DNA from: Actinomycetota bacterium
GTDB lineage: Bacteria; Actinomycetota; Actinomycetes; S36-B12; FW305-bin1
Length of the DNA: 64,000 nt
NCBI GenBank assembly: GCA_004297305.1
Contig: SCTR01000006.1
Coordinates: forward strand, 442,129-506,128
Direction of reading: 5' to 3'
The translations under genes and the position numbers were made by a program. The first letter of the stretch is position 1. Each line of letters begins with the position of its first letter. Of this stretch, positions 43,032-53,143 are shown piece after piece. The notes below the pieces were generated by a model, which was not told the origin of the DNA, did not search any database, and saw only the letters and a program-made list of their open reading frames with translations.

Positions 43032-43174
43032 GCCGGACCGTCGGCCGCAGTGCCGCCGCCTCAATACAGCCGCCAGGCCTCAATGCCGGCCGCCCCTGGA
43101 CCCTCAGGATGCCGCTGTGCCTCAGTGCCGCCGCCGCCTCGATGCAGCCGCGGGCCACCACTGCCGCCGGGCCC

Positions 43175-44638
43175 TCAGCCCTGCCGCTGTGCCCACCACT
43201 GCCGCAGGGCGTCGGCCGCCGCCTCCTCGCCGAGCGGCCCCTGGTCCAGCCGTAGTTCGAGCAGGAACCGGTACGCCTCACCCACCTCGCGGCCGGGCGG
43301 GATGCCGAGCACGGCCATGATCGCGTTGCCGTCGAGATCCGGCCGGATCGCGGCGAGTTCCTCGGCCTCCCCGAGCGTCTCGATCCGCGCTTCGAGTTCG
43401 TCGTACGCCCGCTGCAGCGCCAACGCCTTCCGGCGGTTGCGAGTGGTGCAGTCCGCCCGGGTGAGCTGGTGGAGCCGGCCGAGCAGCGGACCGGCGTCGC
43501 GGACGTAGCGGCGTACGGCCGAATCCGTCCACGCTCCGGTGCCGTAGCCGTGGAAGCGCAGGTGCAGCTCGACCAGCGTCGACACCGCCTCGACGATGTC
43601 GTTGGGGTACCGCAGCGCCTGCAGCCGCTTGGTGGTCATGCGCGCCCCCACCACCTCGTGGTGGTGGAACGACACCCGGCCGTCGCCGGAGAACCGCCGG
43701 GTGCGTGGCTTGCCGATGTCGTGCAACAGGGCGGCCAGCCGCAGCACGAGGTCCGGCCCGGCGGTCTCCAGGTCCATGGCCTGTTCCAGGACGATGAGCG
43801 TGTGCTCGTAGACGTCCTTGTGGCGGTGGTGCTCGTCGATCTCCAGCCGCAGCCCGGCCAGCTCGGGGAGCACCTGCGCGGACAACCCGGTGTCGACCAG
43901 CAGGCCGAGGCCACGGCGCGGCTCGGCCGACAGCAGCAGCCGGGAGAACTCGTCCCGCACGCGCTCCGCCGACACGATGGCCAGCCGGTCCGCCATCGCC
44001 GTGATCGCGGTGACGGCTGCCGGGTCCAGGTCGAAGCCCAACTGGGCGGTGAACCGGGCCGCGCGCAGCATCCGCAACGGGTCGTCGCCGAAGGAGTCCT
44101 CCGGCGCGCCCGGTGTCCGCAGCACCCCCGCTGCCAGGTCGGCCAGCCCGCCGTGCAGGTCGACGAAGGCGAGATCGGGCAGCGTGACGGCCAGCGCGTT
44201 GACGGTGAAGTCGCGACGGGCCAGGTCCCCGGCGAGGGTGTCGCCGTACGCGACGGACGGTTTGCGCGAGTCCGGGTCGTACCGCTCGGTGCGGTACGTC
44301 GTGATCTCCAGCCGCCGGTCGCCTCGTCGTACGCCGACCGTCCCGAACCGGATCCCGGCTTCCCAGGTGGTGTCGGCCCAGTCGGCCAGCAATTCCAGCA
44401 CCCGCTCCGGCGGAGCGTCGGTCGCGAGGTCCAGATCCGCCGAGGCGAGGTCGGCTCGGCCCAGCAGGGCGTCGCGGACCGATCCGCCGACCAGCGCCAG
44501 CTCGTGACCGGCGGCCGCGAACCGCTTCCCGAGGTCCGTCAGCAACGGCAGGACCGGGACCAGACCCGCCGCCGCCCGGCGCTGGGCAGCGGCAGCCGCC
44601 GAGGATGCGGACGGGGTGAGGGGGGGCTGAGCAGGCAC
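43175..44638 (-). CDS. pcnA: CCA-adding tRNA nucleotidyltransferase / poly(A) polymerase family
   Basis: Adds or repairs the 3' CCA of tRNA. The 487-aa protein has the class II nucleotidyltransferase head ([33 protein letters not shown]), an RNA-binding neck ([17 protein letters not shown]) and an HD domain ([14 protein letters not shown]) typical of actinobacterial enzymes. GTG 44638; a Pro/Ala N-terminal tail precedes the core. It is divergent from the NUDIX gene. Confidence 0.92.
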   Translation of the reverse strand: MPAQPPLTPSASSAAAAAQRRAAAGLVPVLPLLTDLGKRFAAAGHELALVGGSVRDALLGRADLASADLDLATDAPPERVLELLADWADTTWEAGIRFGTVGVRRGDRRLEITTYRTERYDPDSRKPSVAYGDTLAGDLARRDFTVNALAVTLPDLAFVDLHGGLADLAAGVLRTPGAPEDSFGDDPLRMLRAARFTAQLGFDLDPAAVTAITAMADRLAIVSAERVRDEFSRLLLSAEPRRGLGLLVDTGLSAQVLPELAGLRLEIDEHHRHKDVYEHTLIVLEQAMDLETAGPDLVLRLAALLHDIGKPRTRRFSGDGRVSFHHHEVVGARMTTKRLQALRYPNDIVEAVSTLVELHLRFHGYGTGAWTDSAVRRYVRDAGPLLGRLHQLTRADCTTRNRRKALALQRAYDELEARIETLGEAEELAAIRPDLDGNAIMAVLGIPPGREVGEAYRFLLELRLDQGPLGEEAAADALRQWWAQRQG

Positions 44639-44683
44639 GACAGGTCAGCGTATCGGCGCCCGAGGTTGGGGCCGGGCCGCGGT

Positions 44684-44689
44684 TATCCT
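44684..44689 (+). promoter_or_regulatory. -10 hexamer of a leaderless promoter for the NUDIX gene
   Basis: TATCCT, 6 nt before the ATG at 44696. It would also drive the coupled DUF6049 and murJ genes. Confidence 0.45.
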
Positions 44690-44695
44690 CGCGGC

Positions 44696-45178
44696 ATGCC
44701 CGATTCGTCCCGGTCCGCGCGCCGGCCGGCGCGGGGCAGGCGACTGATCCGGGTCGAGGAGACGTCGGCCGGCGGCCTCGTCGTCGACCGCAGCGGCGGG
44801 ACGCCACGGGCGGCGCTCATCGCCCGGCACGACCGGCGCGGCCGGCTGGTCTGGTCGCTGCCGAAGGGCCACCTCGAGGCCGGCGAGACCGCCGAGGACG
44901 CCGCGGTCCGGGAGGTCGAGGAGGAGACCGGGATCCGCGGCCGGGTGTTGGCCCCGCTGGGAACCATCGACTTCTGGTTCGTCGTCGAAGACCGACGGGT
45001 GCACAAGACCGTGCACCACTACCTGCTCGAGGCCGCCGGCGGCGAGCTGTCCGATGCCGACGTCGAGGTGGTCGAAGTGGCGTGGGTCCCGCTCGACGAG
45101 CTGGCCGGCCGACTGGGGTACGACGACGAGCGCGAACTGGTGTCCCGCGCGCCCGGGCTGCTGGCCGACGCCGGATGA
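44696..45178 (+). CDS. NUDIX hydrolase (MutT-like)
   Basis: A 160-aa protein. The Nudix box [20 protein letters not shown], continuing TGI, is complete (GX5EX7REUXEEXGU). The [16 protein letters not shown]-terminus matches the MutT-type protein encoded beside pcnA and murJ in mycobacteria (Rv3908 locus). It hydrolyses a nucleoside diphosphate derivative; the exact substrate is unknown. It overlaps the next gene by ATGA. Confidence 0.9.
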   Translation: MPDSSRSARRPARGRRLIRVEETSAGGLVVDRSGGTPRAALIARHDRRGRLVWSLPKGHLEAGETAEDAAVREVEEETGIRGRVLAPLGTIDFWFVVEDRRVHKTVHHYLLEAAGGELSDADVEVVEVAWVPLDELAGRLGYDDERELVSRAPGLLADAG

Positions 45179-47388
45179 ACCGGCCGGGCCCCACCGCGGT
45201 CGGGGTGGCCGACGGCGCGCTCCGGCTCCGGAGCGTTCCGGGAGCCCGGCGCCGGGCCGGCCGCGCCGTGGTATTCGTCGTCCTGCTGCTGGCCGCCCTC
45301 GCCGGTACGGCGATCGCCGATCCCCGGCTGCTGCCGGCGGCGGACGCCGCGCCGGTCCCTCTCGCCGCGGCGCCGGCCGCAGACACCCGGGCGGCCGATA
45401 CGCCGGCGGACGACCCGGTCCAGGTCGTCGTCGACCAGCTCGACCCGATCGTGCCCGGGCCCGACCGGCCGCTGACGGTCGCGGGCCGGCTGGTGAACAC
45501 GACCGACAGCCGGGTCACCGAGCTGGCCGTCGTCCTGCGGGTGTCCACCGACCCGCTGCAGGGCCGCAGCGACATCGCCGATGTGGTGGGCGGCAACGAC
45601 TCCCACGACGGCCAGATCATCGGCAGGGCGACCGCGACGGCGGCCAAGACCTTGGCCCGCGGCGCCCAGACGGACTTCCGGGTCACCGTGCCGCTGGACG
45701 ACCTCGACCTGCCCCGGGCCGGGGTCTACACGGTCACCGTCAGCGTCGTGGGCCGGCGCGACGGCGCCACCGACGTGCAGGGCACGACCCGGACGTTCCT
45801 GCCCTGGTTCCCGCAGCCGTCGCAGGTCAAGCCGACCCGGCTGGTGTGGCTGTGGCCGCTGGCGACCGCGCCGGATCGCGACGCCGAGGGGGTGCTGCGA
45901 TCCGATCGCACCGCGACCGACCTGGACGCCGGCGGTCGGCTGCGCACCCTGCTCGACCTCGGCCGGAGCCATCCGCGAGCGGTCAGCTGGGCGGTGGATC
46001 CCGAACTGACCGAGACCGCCGCAGCGATGTCGGCCGGCTACCGCGTCGAGCAACCCGACGGACCCGAGCCCGGGGACGCGGCGGCGGCCGCCGGCAGCTG
46101 GCTGACGGACCTGCAGTCGGCGGTAGCCCCGCCGACGACGGCGCTGGTCGCGCTGCCGTACGCCGACCCCGACGCGACGGCGCTGCGCGGCGGCGGCCTG
46201 GAGCGCGACGTGGTCCGCGCGGTCACCCTCGCCCCGACACTGGCGGCCAGCACCTTGCAGCGCCCGGTGAGCGGCGGCGTGTTCTGGGCGCCCGGTGGTG
46301 ACGTCGACGCCGCGACGCTGGACACCCTCGCCGCCGCGGGGGTCACCACGGTCGTGCTGTCGGACAAGGCGATGCCGCCGGCGGCGTCGGCGGCGTACAC
46401 GCCGTCCGGATCGGCCAGCCTGGCCACCCAGTCCGGCACGGTCCGCGCCGTCCTGGCGGACTCCGGGCTGAGCGCCGCGCTGGCCATGCCGACCAGGACC
46501 CGCGGCCAGGAACTGCTGGCGCGGCAACGATTCCTCGCCGAGACCGCGATGATCACCGCCGAACTGCCCGGCACCCAGCGCACCGTCGTGGTGGCGCCGC
46601 CGCTGCGCTGGGCACCGAACGCGACGGTGGTCGGCGAGCTGCTGGACGCCGTCCAGGCAGCGCCCTGGGTGACCCCGGCAACGCTGAGCGACCTCACCGC
46701 CGCGGCGCCCAGCGACGTGCGGCGCAAGCGTGCCGATCCGCCGCCGCGCTCGGCCGCGCTGGGAGCGACGTACGTCAACACCATCGCCGCCCAGGAGGCA
46801 CGGCTGGGGGCCTTCGGCGAGGTGGTGACCGATCCGGTCGGCCTCACCGATCCGTACGCCGCCGCGCTGCTGCGGACCGGGTCGGCGGCCTGGCGGGAGG
46901 AACCGCGCAACGGCCAGGCCCTGCTGCGCACGGTGTCCGACCAGCTGGCCGAACAGGTGGGCCGGGTCCGGGTGATCTCCAAGGGCCCGTACACGTTGTC
47001 CAGCGAGACCGGCGTCGTCCCGGTCACCATCGCCAACGACCTGGACCAGCCGGTCACCGTCGGGGTGACGATGACCGGTCAACCCGCGGCGCGGCTGTCG
47101 ATCTCACCGGTGGAGCCGGTGACGATCGCGCCGGGCCGCGCCAGCACGCTCGAGGTCACCACGCACGTCGTGGGCAGCGGACCGGTCCCGGTCTCGGTCC
47201 GGCTGACCACCGCCGCCGGGGTCGCCTACTCCGAACCGGTCGAGATCGAGGTGCGGTCCACCGCGTACGCGCAGGCCGCGCGGTGGGTCGTGGGAGCCGC
47301 GGTGGCCGCGCTCGCGGTCCTCGTCGCGGTCAATCTGGTCCGCCGGGTCCGGGCCGGCCGCCGGACCGCAGCGGCGCCGCCCGCATGA
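45175..47388 (+). CDS. DUF6049 family secreted/membrane protein
   Basis: A 737-aa protein with an N-terminal signal or membrane segment ([18 protein letters not shown]), a large extracellular part with an Ig-like domain near the start (about 75-200) and a central domain ([20 protein letters not shown]), a second beta domain near the C-terminus ([20 protein letters not shown]) and a final membrane helix followed by Arg residues. This is the architecture of the protein encoded between NUDIX and MurJ in actinobacteria (Rv3909 type). Function is unknown but likely tied to MurJ. It is coupled on both sides by ATGA overlaps. Confidence 0.82.
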   Translation: MNRPGPTAVGVADGALRLRSVPGARRRAGRAVVFVVLLLAALAGTAIADPRLLPAADAAPVPLAAAPAADTRAADTPADDPVQVVVDQLDPIVPGPDRPLTVAGRLVNTTDSRVTELAVVLRVSTDPLQGRSDIADVVGGNDSHDGQIIGRATATAAKTLARGAQTDFRVTVPLDDLDLPRAGVYTVTVSVVGRRDGATDVQGTTRTFLPWFPQPSQVKPTRLVWLWPLATAPDRDAEGVLRSDRTATDLDAGGRLRTLLDLGRSHPRAVSWAVDPELTETAAAMSAGYRVEQPDGPEPGDAAAAAGSWLTDLQSAVAPPTTALVALPYADPDATALRGGGLERDVVRAVTLAPTLAASTLQRPVSGGVFWAPGGDVDAATLDTLAAAGVTTVVLSDKAMPPAASAAYTPSGSASLATQSGTVRAVLADSGLSAALAMPTRTRGQELLARQRFLAETAMITAELPGTQRTVVVAPPLRWAPNATVVGELLDAVQAAPWVTPATLSDLTAAAPSDVRRKRADPPPRSAALGATYVNTIAAQEARLGAFGEVVTDPVGLTDPYAAALLRTGSAAWREEPRNGQALLRTVSDQLAEQVGRVRVISKGPYTLSSETGVVPVTIANDLDQPVTVGVTMTGQPAARLSISPVEPVTIAPGRASTLEVTTHVVGSGPVPVSVRLTTAAGVAYSEPVEIEVRSTAYAQAARWVVGAAVAALAVLVAVNLVRRVRAGRRTAAAPPA

Positions 47389-49022
47389 CGAACCTGTTGC
47401 GCTCCAGCGCCGTCATGGCGGCGGGCACCGTCGCGTCGCGGCTCACCGGCGTCGGGCGCAGCATCGTCATCGTCGCCGCCCTCGGCTTCTTCCCGGTCGC
47501 CGACGCGTTCGCGCTGGGCAACACGCTGCCGAACATCATCTACATCCTCGTGATCGGCGGGGCCCTCAACGCCGTCTTCGTGCCACAGCTGGTGCGCCAC
47601 ATGGCATCCGACGCCGACGACGGTGCCGGCTACGCCGACCGGCTGCTGACCGTCGTCGGGGTGGCGCTGTTAGCGCTGTCGGCCGCCGCGGTGCTGTTCG
47701 CGCCGTGGATAGTGGACCTCTACACCCCCAACGACTACGACGCGTCACAACTGGACCTGGCAACGGCGTTCGCCCGGTACTGCCTGCCGCAGATCTTCTT
47801 CTACGGCCTGTTCACGATGCTGTCGCAGGTCCTCAACGCCCGTGAACGATTCGCGATGCCGATGTTCGCTCCGATCGTGAACAACGCCGTCGCCATCGCC
47901 ACGTTCGGGATCTTCCTGGTCGTGGTGGGGCCGGTCAGCAGCACCGACCAGGACCTGACCAGCGGCCAGGCAGCGCTGCTGGGCATCGGGACGACCCTGG
48001 GCGTCGCGGCCCAGGCCGCCGTCCTGGTCCCGGTGCTGTGGCGCGCGGGCTACCACTACCGTCCCCGATTCGACTGGCGCGGTGTGGGTTTGGGCAAGGC
48101 GGGCCGGCTCGCGGCCTGGACGGTCGGGCTGGTGCTGGTGAACCAGGCGGCGTACGTCGTGGTGACCCGGCTGGCTACCCAGGCAAACGTCGACGCCGCT
48201 GCGGCAGCGAACACCCCCGGCGGGCTGGCGACGTACCAGACCGCGCACCTGATCTTCATCCTGCCGCACAGCGTGATCACGGTGTCGGTGGTGACCGCGC
48301 TGCTGCCGGCGTTGTCGCGCAAGGCGCATGAGCGGCTGTACGCCGCGGTCTCGGTCGACCTCGGCTACGCGATGCGCCTGGTCGCCGCGTTCATCGTGCC
48401 GCTGGCCGCGGTCCTGGTCGTGACCGGACCGTGGGTGGCAGAACTGCTGTTCGGGTACGGCGCCGCGTCCGGGCCGCAGGCTGAGTTGCTCGGCACCGTG
48501 GTGTCGGTGTTCATGCTCGGGCTGATCCCGTTCACGTTGTTCTACGTCCTGCTGCGGGGTTTCTACGCCCTGGAGGACACCCGCACGCCGTTCTGGCTGA
48601 CCGTGGTGCTCAACGCGGTCAACCTGGCGTTGGCCGTGCCGCTGTTCGCCGCGGTCGCCACCGGCCCGGCCAAGATCGAGTCGCTGGCGCTGGCCTACGT
48701 GCTGGCCTACTGGGTCGCACTCGTCGTCACGTGGGCGGTTCTCGCGCGCCGGCTCGGCGGCCTGCACACCGCCGCCACGGTCGCCGCCGTGGCACGGATG
48801 GCACTGGCTGCCGGCGTCGCCCTGGCGGTGATGGCCGGCACGCAGTGGGGGCTGCGGCACGCCGCTTGGTCGGGCAAGGTCGCGCTGCTCGTCGACCTCG
48901 TCGTGGTGGCAGCGGTCGGGGCCGCCAGCTACCTGGTAGCCGCGCGGGTGCTACGGATCACCGAGGTGGGTGCGGTGCTGCACATCGTCACCCGCCGGTT
49001 GCCCGGCCGCGCCCGCGGCTGA
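47385..49022 (+). CDS. murJ: lipid II flippase MurJ
   Basis: Moves lipid II across the membrane. The 545-aa protein has fourteen or so hydrophobic segments and starts with the MurJ block [20 protein letters not shown], followed by ALGNTLPNIIYILVIGGALN and later LPQIFFYGLFTMLSQVLNAR. The protein ends after the membrane domain: unlike mycobacterial MviN it has no fused pseudokinase, which is instead a separate gene at 50951. ATGA overlap with DUF6049. Confidence 0.93.
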   Translation: MTNLLRSSAVMAAGTVASRLTGVGRSIVIVAALGFFPVADAFALGNTLPNIIYILVIGGALNAVFVPQLVRHMASDADDGAGYADRLLTVVGVALLALSAAAVLFAPWIVDLYTPNDYDASQLDLATAFARYCLPQIFFYGLFTMLSQVLNARERFAMPMFAPIVNNAVAIATFGIFLVVVGPVSSTDQDLTSGQAALLGIGTTLGVAAQAAVLVPVLWRAGYHYRPRFDWRGVGLGKAGRLAAWTVGLVLVNQAAYVVVTRLATQANVDAAAAANTPGGLATYQTAHLIFILPHSVITVSVVTALLPALSRKAHERLYAAVSVDLGYAMRLVAAFIVPLAAVLVVTGPWVAELLFGYGAASGPQAELLGTVVSVFMLGLIPFTLFYVLLRGFYALEDTRTPFWLTVVLNAVNLALAVPLFAAVATGPAKIESLALAYVLAYWVALVVTWAVLARRLGGLHTAATVAAVARMALAAGVALAVMAGTQWGLRHAAWSGKVALLVDLVVVAAVGAASYLVAARVLRITEVGAVLHIVTRRLPGRARG

Positions 49023-49075
49023 CCAGTCGGGGTCCGCGGCTCAACCGGAGTACCGGACCCGCCGATGTGATCGGC

Positions 49076-49510
49076 ATGGCCCCGCCGCAGCACGCGCGAG
49101 TGCCGCGGTCGGGGCACGACCGCGGCGAGATCGTGCTGGGCTGGCTGACGCGGGTGGTCGTCGTCCTCGGGCTGCTCGGCGTACTGGCCATCGACCTCGG
49201 CTCGATCGGCTGGAACCGGATGGCCGTCGCCGATGCCGCCTCGCAGGTCGCGCGGGCCGGTGCGCAGGCCATCGCCGGAAGCGCCCGGGTCGTGCCGACG
49301 GCGGTCTGGCGCCGCGCCTGGGACGCGGCCAGCGCGGAGGCGGTCCGGGTCGGGGTGGTCCTGGCGCCGGATCAGCTGACCGTCTCCGCCGACGCGAGCG
49401 TCACCGCGCACGTGACCGACACCGCCCCCACGATCGTGCTGGGCCGGCTGCCCTGGCTTCGCGATCTGCCGCAGGCCGAGGCGACCGCCACCGCACGGGA
49501 CTCCGCGTGA
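49076..49510 (+). CDS. small TadE-like membrane protein
   Basis: A 144-aa protein: charged N-terminus, one strong membrane segment (VVVVLGLLGVLAIDLGSIG, about 25-45) and an Ala-rich outer part (AVADAASQVARAGAQAIAGS). The segment followed by ADAAxxAARAGA is typical of TadE/TadG-like pseudopilin-associated proteins, but no other tad genes are present. ATG 49076; GTG 49067 is an alternative. Its stop overlaps the next start (GTGA). Confidence 0.55.
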   Translation: MAPPQHARVPRSGHDRGEIVLGWLTRVVVVLGLLGVLAIDLGSIGWNRMAVADAASQVARAGAQAIAGSARVVPTAVWRRAWDAASAEAVRVGVVLAPDQLTVSADASVTAHVTDTAPTIVLGRLPWLRDLPQAEATATARDSA

Positions 49511-50799
49511 CCGATCCGTTCGGCCGCGCCCAGGAACCCCGACACAGTGCAGCGTCCCCTGGACGACGGCCCGGGGCGGCGATGCGGCGTACTGCTGCCC
49601 GCGCCACCCTCGGCCTGGCGCTGGCCGCTGCCGTCCTGGGGACGATTCCGCTCGCCCGGCCCGCTGCCGCGGATCCGGCCGGACCGACCGGCTCGGCCGA
49701 CCTCGCCGCGGCGCGCGCGCAGGCCCGGGCGCTGCAGGCGGCCGTCGACCAGTTGCGGGACCGCCAGGAACTCGCGGTCGAGGAGTACGTCGAGGCCACC
49801 ACGGCCCTGTCCGCCGCGGCGGACACGGAATTCGCTGGCGCACAACAGGTCGACGCGCTGACAGCCACGGTGGCCGCCGCCCGGTCCCGCACCGCCCGGA
49901 CCGCACGCCAGCTGTACATGGCCGGTGGCGCACCGGCGTTGTACGCCACCGTCCTCGGCGGCGACTCGTTGGCCGACGTGGCATCCCGCGCCGCCGCGGT
50001 CCGCAGCGTGGTCGCCGGGACCGGCGGCGACATCGGTGCCGCGCAGGACGCCCTCGCCGCCGCGCAGCAGCTGCAGCAGCAGCGGTCGATGTCCACCGAG
50101 CAGCAGGCGGCGTACGCCGAACAGGCCCACGACGCCGCCGACCGCGCCGCGGTCCTGGCCGGCCAGGTCGACGCGCTGCTCCGCTCGGCCACCGCGGACA
50201 TGCTGCGGCTGATGGCGGCCGAACAGGCGGAGGCGCAGGCTGCCGCCAGCCTGCCGACCGCGGGGCCAGTGGCGGCGCCGGCCGACGAGGTCGCCGCGAT
50301 GGACCGGTCGATCGCCGAGGCGGCGGCCGCACCGGCGACGCCGTACGCCGCCGCAGCGCTGACCGAGGCGAAGCGGTGGCTCGGGACGCCGTACTCCGCC
50401 GGCGGCGGCGGAGTGAACGGCCCGTCGACCGGCTGGTGCTCGAGCTCGGCACCCGACGACGGCCGGACCGACAGCGGCGCCTGCGCCGCGGACACCACCG
50501 TGGGATTCGACTGCTCCAGCTTCATGCTGCGGGTCTTCAGCGTCGCCGGCTACTCCCTGCCACGGGTGTCGCGTCAGCAGTACTGGGCCGGCCAACGGAT
50601 CCCGTTGGCGCAGATCGCCCCCGGCGATCTGCTGTTCTGGGCGTACGACCGGTCGAACCCGGCGACGATCCACCACGTCGCGCTCTACCTCGGGCACGGC
50701 CTGATGGTGCATTCGCCGCACACCGGGGACCGGGTGCGGGTCGCGGCGGTGTACACGTCCGGACTCATCGGCGCGATGCGGCCCGGCCGGGCCGCCTGA
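49507..50799 (+). CDS. secreted NlpC/P60 peptidoglycan endopeptidase
   Basis: A 430-aa RipA-like protein. After a signal peptide (RRTAARATLGLALAAAVLG) comes a long Ala/Gln-rich coiled coil (about 60-265) and a C-terminal NlpC/P60 domain with GFDCSSFMLRVF (catalytic Cys), HHVALYLGHG (catalytic His) and GDLLFWAY. It cleaves D-Glu-DAP bonds. GTG 49507 overlaps the upstream stop; ATG 49582, at the signal peptide, could be the real start. A small insertion with two Cys (STGWCSSSAPDDGRTDSGAC) precedes the catalytic Cys. Confidence 0.85.
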   Translation: MTDPFGRAQEPRHSAASPGRRPGAAMRRTAARATLGLALAAAVLGTIPLARPAAADPAGPTGSADLAAARAQARALQAAVDQLRDRQELAVEEYVEATTALSAAADTEFAGAQQVDALTATVAAARSRTARTARQLYMAGGAPALYATVLGGDSLADVASRAAAVRSVVAGTGGDIGAAQDALAAAQQLQQQRSMSTEQQAAYAEQAHDAADRAAVLAGQVDALLRSATADMLRLMAAEQAEAQAAASLPTAGPVAAPADEVAAMDRSIAEAAAAPATPYAAAALTEAKRWLGTPYSAGGGGVNGPSTGWCSSSAPDDGRTDSGACAADTTVGFDCSSFMLRVFSVAGYSLPRVSRQQYWAGQRIPLAQIAPGDLLFWAYDRSNPATIHHVALYLGHGLMVHSPHTGDRVRVAAVYTSGLIGAMRPGRAA

Positions 50800-50938
50800 C
50801 GGCCCACCCGTCGAGCCTGCGTCGCGTGGCTCTGCCACCCGGTTCGGCCGGCCGGCAGCGGCGTACGGCTCGGGCGTCGGTACCGAAGTGCAACGCGCCG
50901 ACGGCTGTGCGCGTGTGCGCGCCGGCCGTGGCGCGGCT

Positions 50939-50944
50939 TAGCCT
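50939..50944 (+). promoter_or_regulatory. -10 hexamer of a leaderless promoter for the pseudokinase gene
   Basis: TAGCCT, 6 nt before the GTG at 50951. Confidence 0.45.
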
Positions 50945-50950
50945 CGACCT

Positions 50951-52417
50951 GTGTCCGTCCCGCCTTCCCCGCCGCGGTCGGTCGACCGCTACCTGCTGGC
51001 CGACCTCGTGGCCGCCGGTCAGGGCTCGACGCTGTGGCGCGCGACGGACCCCGCGCTGGACCGCCCGGTCGGCATCCGGCTGATCCCGCTGCGGGACCCG
51101 CGGTCGGCGGATCTGAAGCGGGCGGCGTGCGCGGCGGCGACGGTCGCGGACAACCGGATCGTGCAGGTCCTCGACGTCCTGGAGACCGGCGACGACCTCG
51201 CCGTGGTCACCGAGTGGATCCCCGGCCGGCCGTGGCTGGACACCCTGCCGGACCAGCCGGACCCGATGGATGTCGCGCGCACCACCCTGGAAGTGGCTCG
51301 TGCGCTGCAGGCCGCGCACGCCGCGGGCGTCGCGCACGGGCGGTTGCGGCCGTCGTGCGTGCTCATCAGCGACAGCGGCGACGTACGGCTGCGGGGGCTG
51401 GGCGTGGACGCGGTGCTGTGGGGGGTGTCGCCGGTCGCCGACCCGCTGCGGGCGGACCTGCACGGGGTCGGCGCGCTGCTGTACGCCGGGCTGACCCGCC
51501 GCTGGCCCGGCGACCCCATCGACGTGCTGCCCCCGGCGCCGGTCCTCGGCCACCGGGTACTGCCGCCGTCGCGGGTCACCGCCGACCTGCCCGAGATGCT
51601 GGACGAGGTCACCGTACGGTCGCTGCTGCCCGACCAGAGCTGGCACGGCAAGACGCCGTACGCCGACATGCCGTCGCTGTCGGCCGGCCTGGCCCGGGCA
51701 GCCGAACGGGTCCACCGCCCCGCGGTCACCCGGAACCCCGCCACCGCGGTCCGCCGGTCGGCCGGTGTCCTGGTCGGCATCGTCGTCGCGGTCGGTATGG
51801 GTCTGCTCGGGTGGTCGATGGCGACCGCGAACGGGGCGTCGGCGCCGCCGGACGCGGCGCGCAAGGTCGACCCGGTGAGTGTGTTCGGGGAGGATCCGCG
51901 ACCGTCGGCCACCGCGTCGACCGCCCCGCCGGCCGGCGGCGGCGAGACGTCACTGGCCGTCCTCACGGCAACGTCGTACGACCCGTACGGCAACCGCGCC
52001 ACCCGGCCGCGACTGGCCCGCGACGCGATCGACAGCACCGCCGGCGTACCCGCCGCGGCCCAGACCGCCTGGCGCACAGCGATCTATCCGCAGCCCGCGC
52101 TGAGCGGCAAGCGCGGCGTCGGCCTGCTGCTGGACCTCGGTTCGCCGCGACCGGTGTCGAGCATCGTGGTGGGCCTGGTCGGCAACGGCAGCACGGTGCA
52201 GGTGCTGACGGCCGAGGACGACCGGATCGTCGCCAGTCCCCGCGCGCTGCCGGCGGGACTGACGCTGTTCGCCCGGGCGCGCGGTGCCGGTACCCAGGTG
52301 ACGTTGCGGTCCTCCACCCCGGTCACCGCCCGCTACGTCCTGCTGTGGTTCAAGCGCCTGCCGCCGACCACCAACGGCTTCCAGGGCGGCGTGCGCACCG
52401 TCGCCCTCAGCGGCTGA
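50951..52417 (+). CDS. membrane pseudokinase, the MviN C-terminal region as a separate gene
   Basis: A 488-aa protein: kinase-like domain (about 12-265), one membrane helix (SAGVLVGIVVAVGMGLLGW) and an extracellular beta domain (about 330-488, LLLDLGSPRPVSSIVVGL) like a discoidin-type ligand-binding fold. The kinase residues are lost: the beta-3 Lys is Arg (VGIRLIP), HRD is HGR (AHGRLRPSCVLI) and DFG is RGLG. In M. tuberculosis this module is fused to MurJ and, when phosphorylated by PknB, binds FhaA. Here it stands alone, two genes after murJ, so it probably acts in trans. Confidence 0.85.
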   Translation: MSVPPSPPRSVDRYLLADLVAAGQGSTLWRATDPALDRPVGIRLIPLRDPRSADLKRAACAAATVADNRIVQVLDVLETGDDLAVVTEWIPGRPWLDTLPDQPDPMDVARTTLEVARALQAAHAAGVAHGRLRPSCVLISDSGDVRLRGLGVDAVLWGVSPVADPLRADLHGVGALLYAGLTRRWPGDPIDVLPPAPVLGHRVLPPSRVTADLPEMLDEVTVRSLLPDQSWHGKTPYADMPSLSAGLARAAERVHRPAVTRNPATAVRRSAGVLVGIVVAVGMGLLGWSMATANGASAPPDAARKVDPVSVFGEDPRPSATASTAPPAGGGETSLAVLTATSYDPYGNRATRPRLARDAIDSTAGVPAAAQTAWRTAIYPQPALSGKRGVGLLLDLGSPRPVSSIVVGLVGNGSTVQVLTAEDDRIVASPRALPAGLTLFARARGAGTQVTLRSSTPVTARYVLLWFKRLPPTTNGFQGGVRTVALSG

Positions 52418-52499
52418 CCTGCCGACCGGGCGCTGGCGCGGCGAATCGCCGCACCGCACAACCCGAGGCGGCCTCCGCATCCGCGAGCGCTGCAGCACC

Positions 52500-52505
52500 T
52501 AGGCT
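52500..52505 (+). promoter_or_regulatory. -10 hexamer of a leaderless promoter for sigM
   Basis: TAGGCT, 8 nt before the ATG at 52514. Confidence 0.4.
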
Positions 52506-52513
52506 GCCCGGCG

Positions 52514-53143
52514 ATGTACCCCGACGCGGCCACCCCCGACGCCGCGCTGCTGGCCGCCCACGTGGCCGGCGACCCCGACGCCTTCGCCGAACTCGTCCGG
52601 CGGCATCGATCACGGCTGTGGGCGGTGTCGTTGCGGACCCTCGGCGATCCGGAGGAGGCGGCGGACGCGCTGCAGGACGCCCTGCTGTCGGCCTTCCGCC
52701 GCGCGGACAGCTACCGGGGCGACGCCCAGGTCACGACCTGGCTGCACCGGATCGTGGTGAACGCCTGCCTGGACCGGTTGCGCCGCCGCCGGGCCCGGCC
52801 GGCGGACCCGTTGCCGGACGACGACGGTGAGACGACCCGGCAACTGGTCGAGCCCCGCGACCAGGTGAGCGACAGCGAGTTGCAGTGGGAGATCGTGGCG
52901 GCGCTGGCGCAGTTGCCGCCCGAACAGCGCGGCGCGGTCGTCCTCATCGACGTCGAGGGGTACTCGGTGGAGGAGGCCGCGGCGATCCTGCAGTGCCCGA
53001 CCGGGACGGTGAAGAGCCGCGCGTTCCGCGGCCGGGCCAAGCTCGCGACCGCGCTGGCGCACCTCCGGAACCCCGACGGGACCGCGGCCGTCACACGACC
53101 CGACCGTTCGGCGGATGTGCAGGGAGGTGACGTAGCGCTGTGA
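52514..53143 (+). CDS. sigM: ECF RNA polymerase sigma factor SigM
   Basis: A 209-aa ECF sigma factor. Region 2 shows FAELVRRHRSRLWAVSLRTL and DALQDALLSAFRRADSYRG; region 4 shows LPPEQRGAVVLIDVEGYSVE followed by CPTGTVKSRAFRGRAKL. Its place between the murJ pseudokinase and anti-sigma-trxB-trxA matches mycobacterial sigM. It overlaps the anti-sigma gene by 4 bp (GTGA). Confidence 0.92.
   Translation: MYPDAATPDAALLAAHVAGDPDAFAELVRRHRSRLWAVSLRTLGDPEEAADALQDALLSAFRRADSYRGDAQVTTWLHRIVVNACLDRLRRRRARPADPLPDDDGETTRQLVEPRDQVSDSELQWEIVAALAQLPPEQRGAVVLIDVEGYSVEEAAAILQCPTGTVKSRAFRGRAKLATALAHLRNPDGTAAVTRPDRSADVQGGDVAL

Noticed and set aside
43032-43174. Repeat-like GCCGCC/CTCA-rich stretch between MFS and pcnA
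   Set aside because: Only irregular low complexity; no unit of constant length and no stable hairpin.
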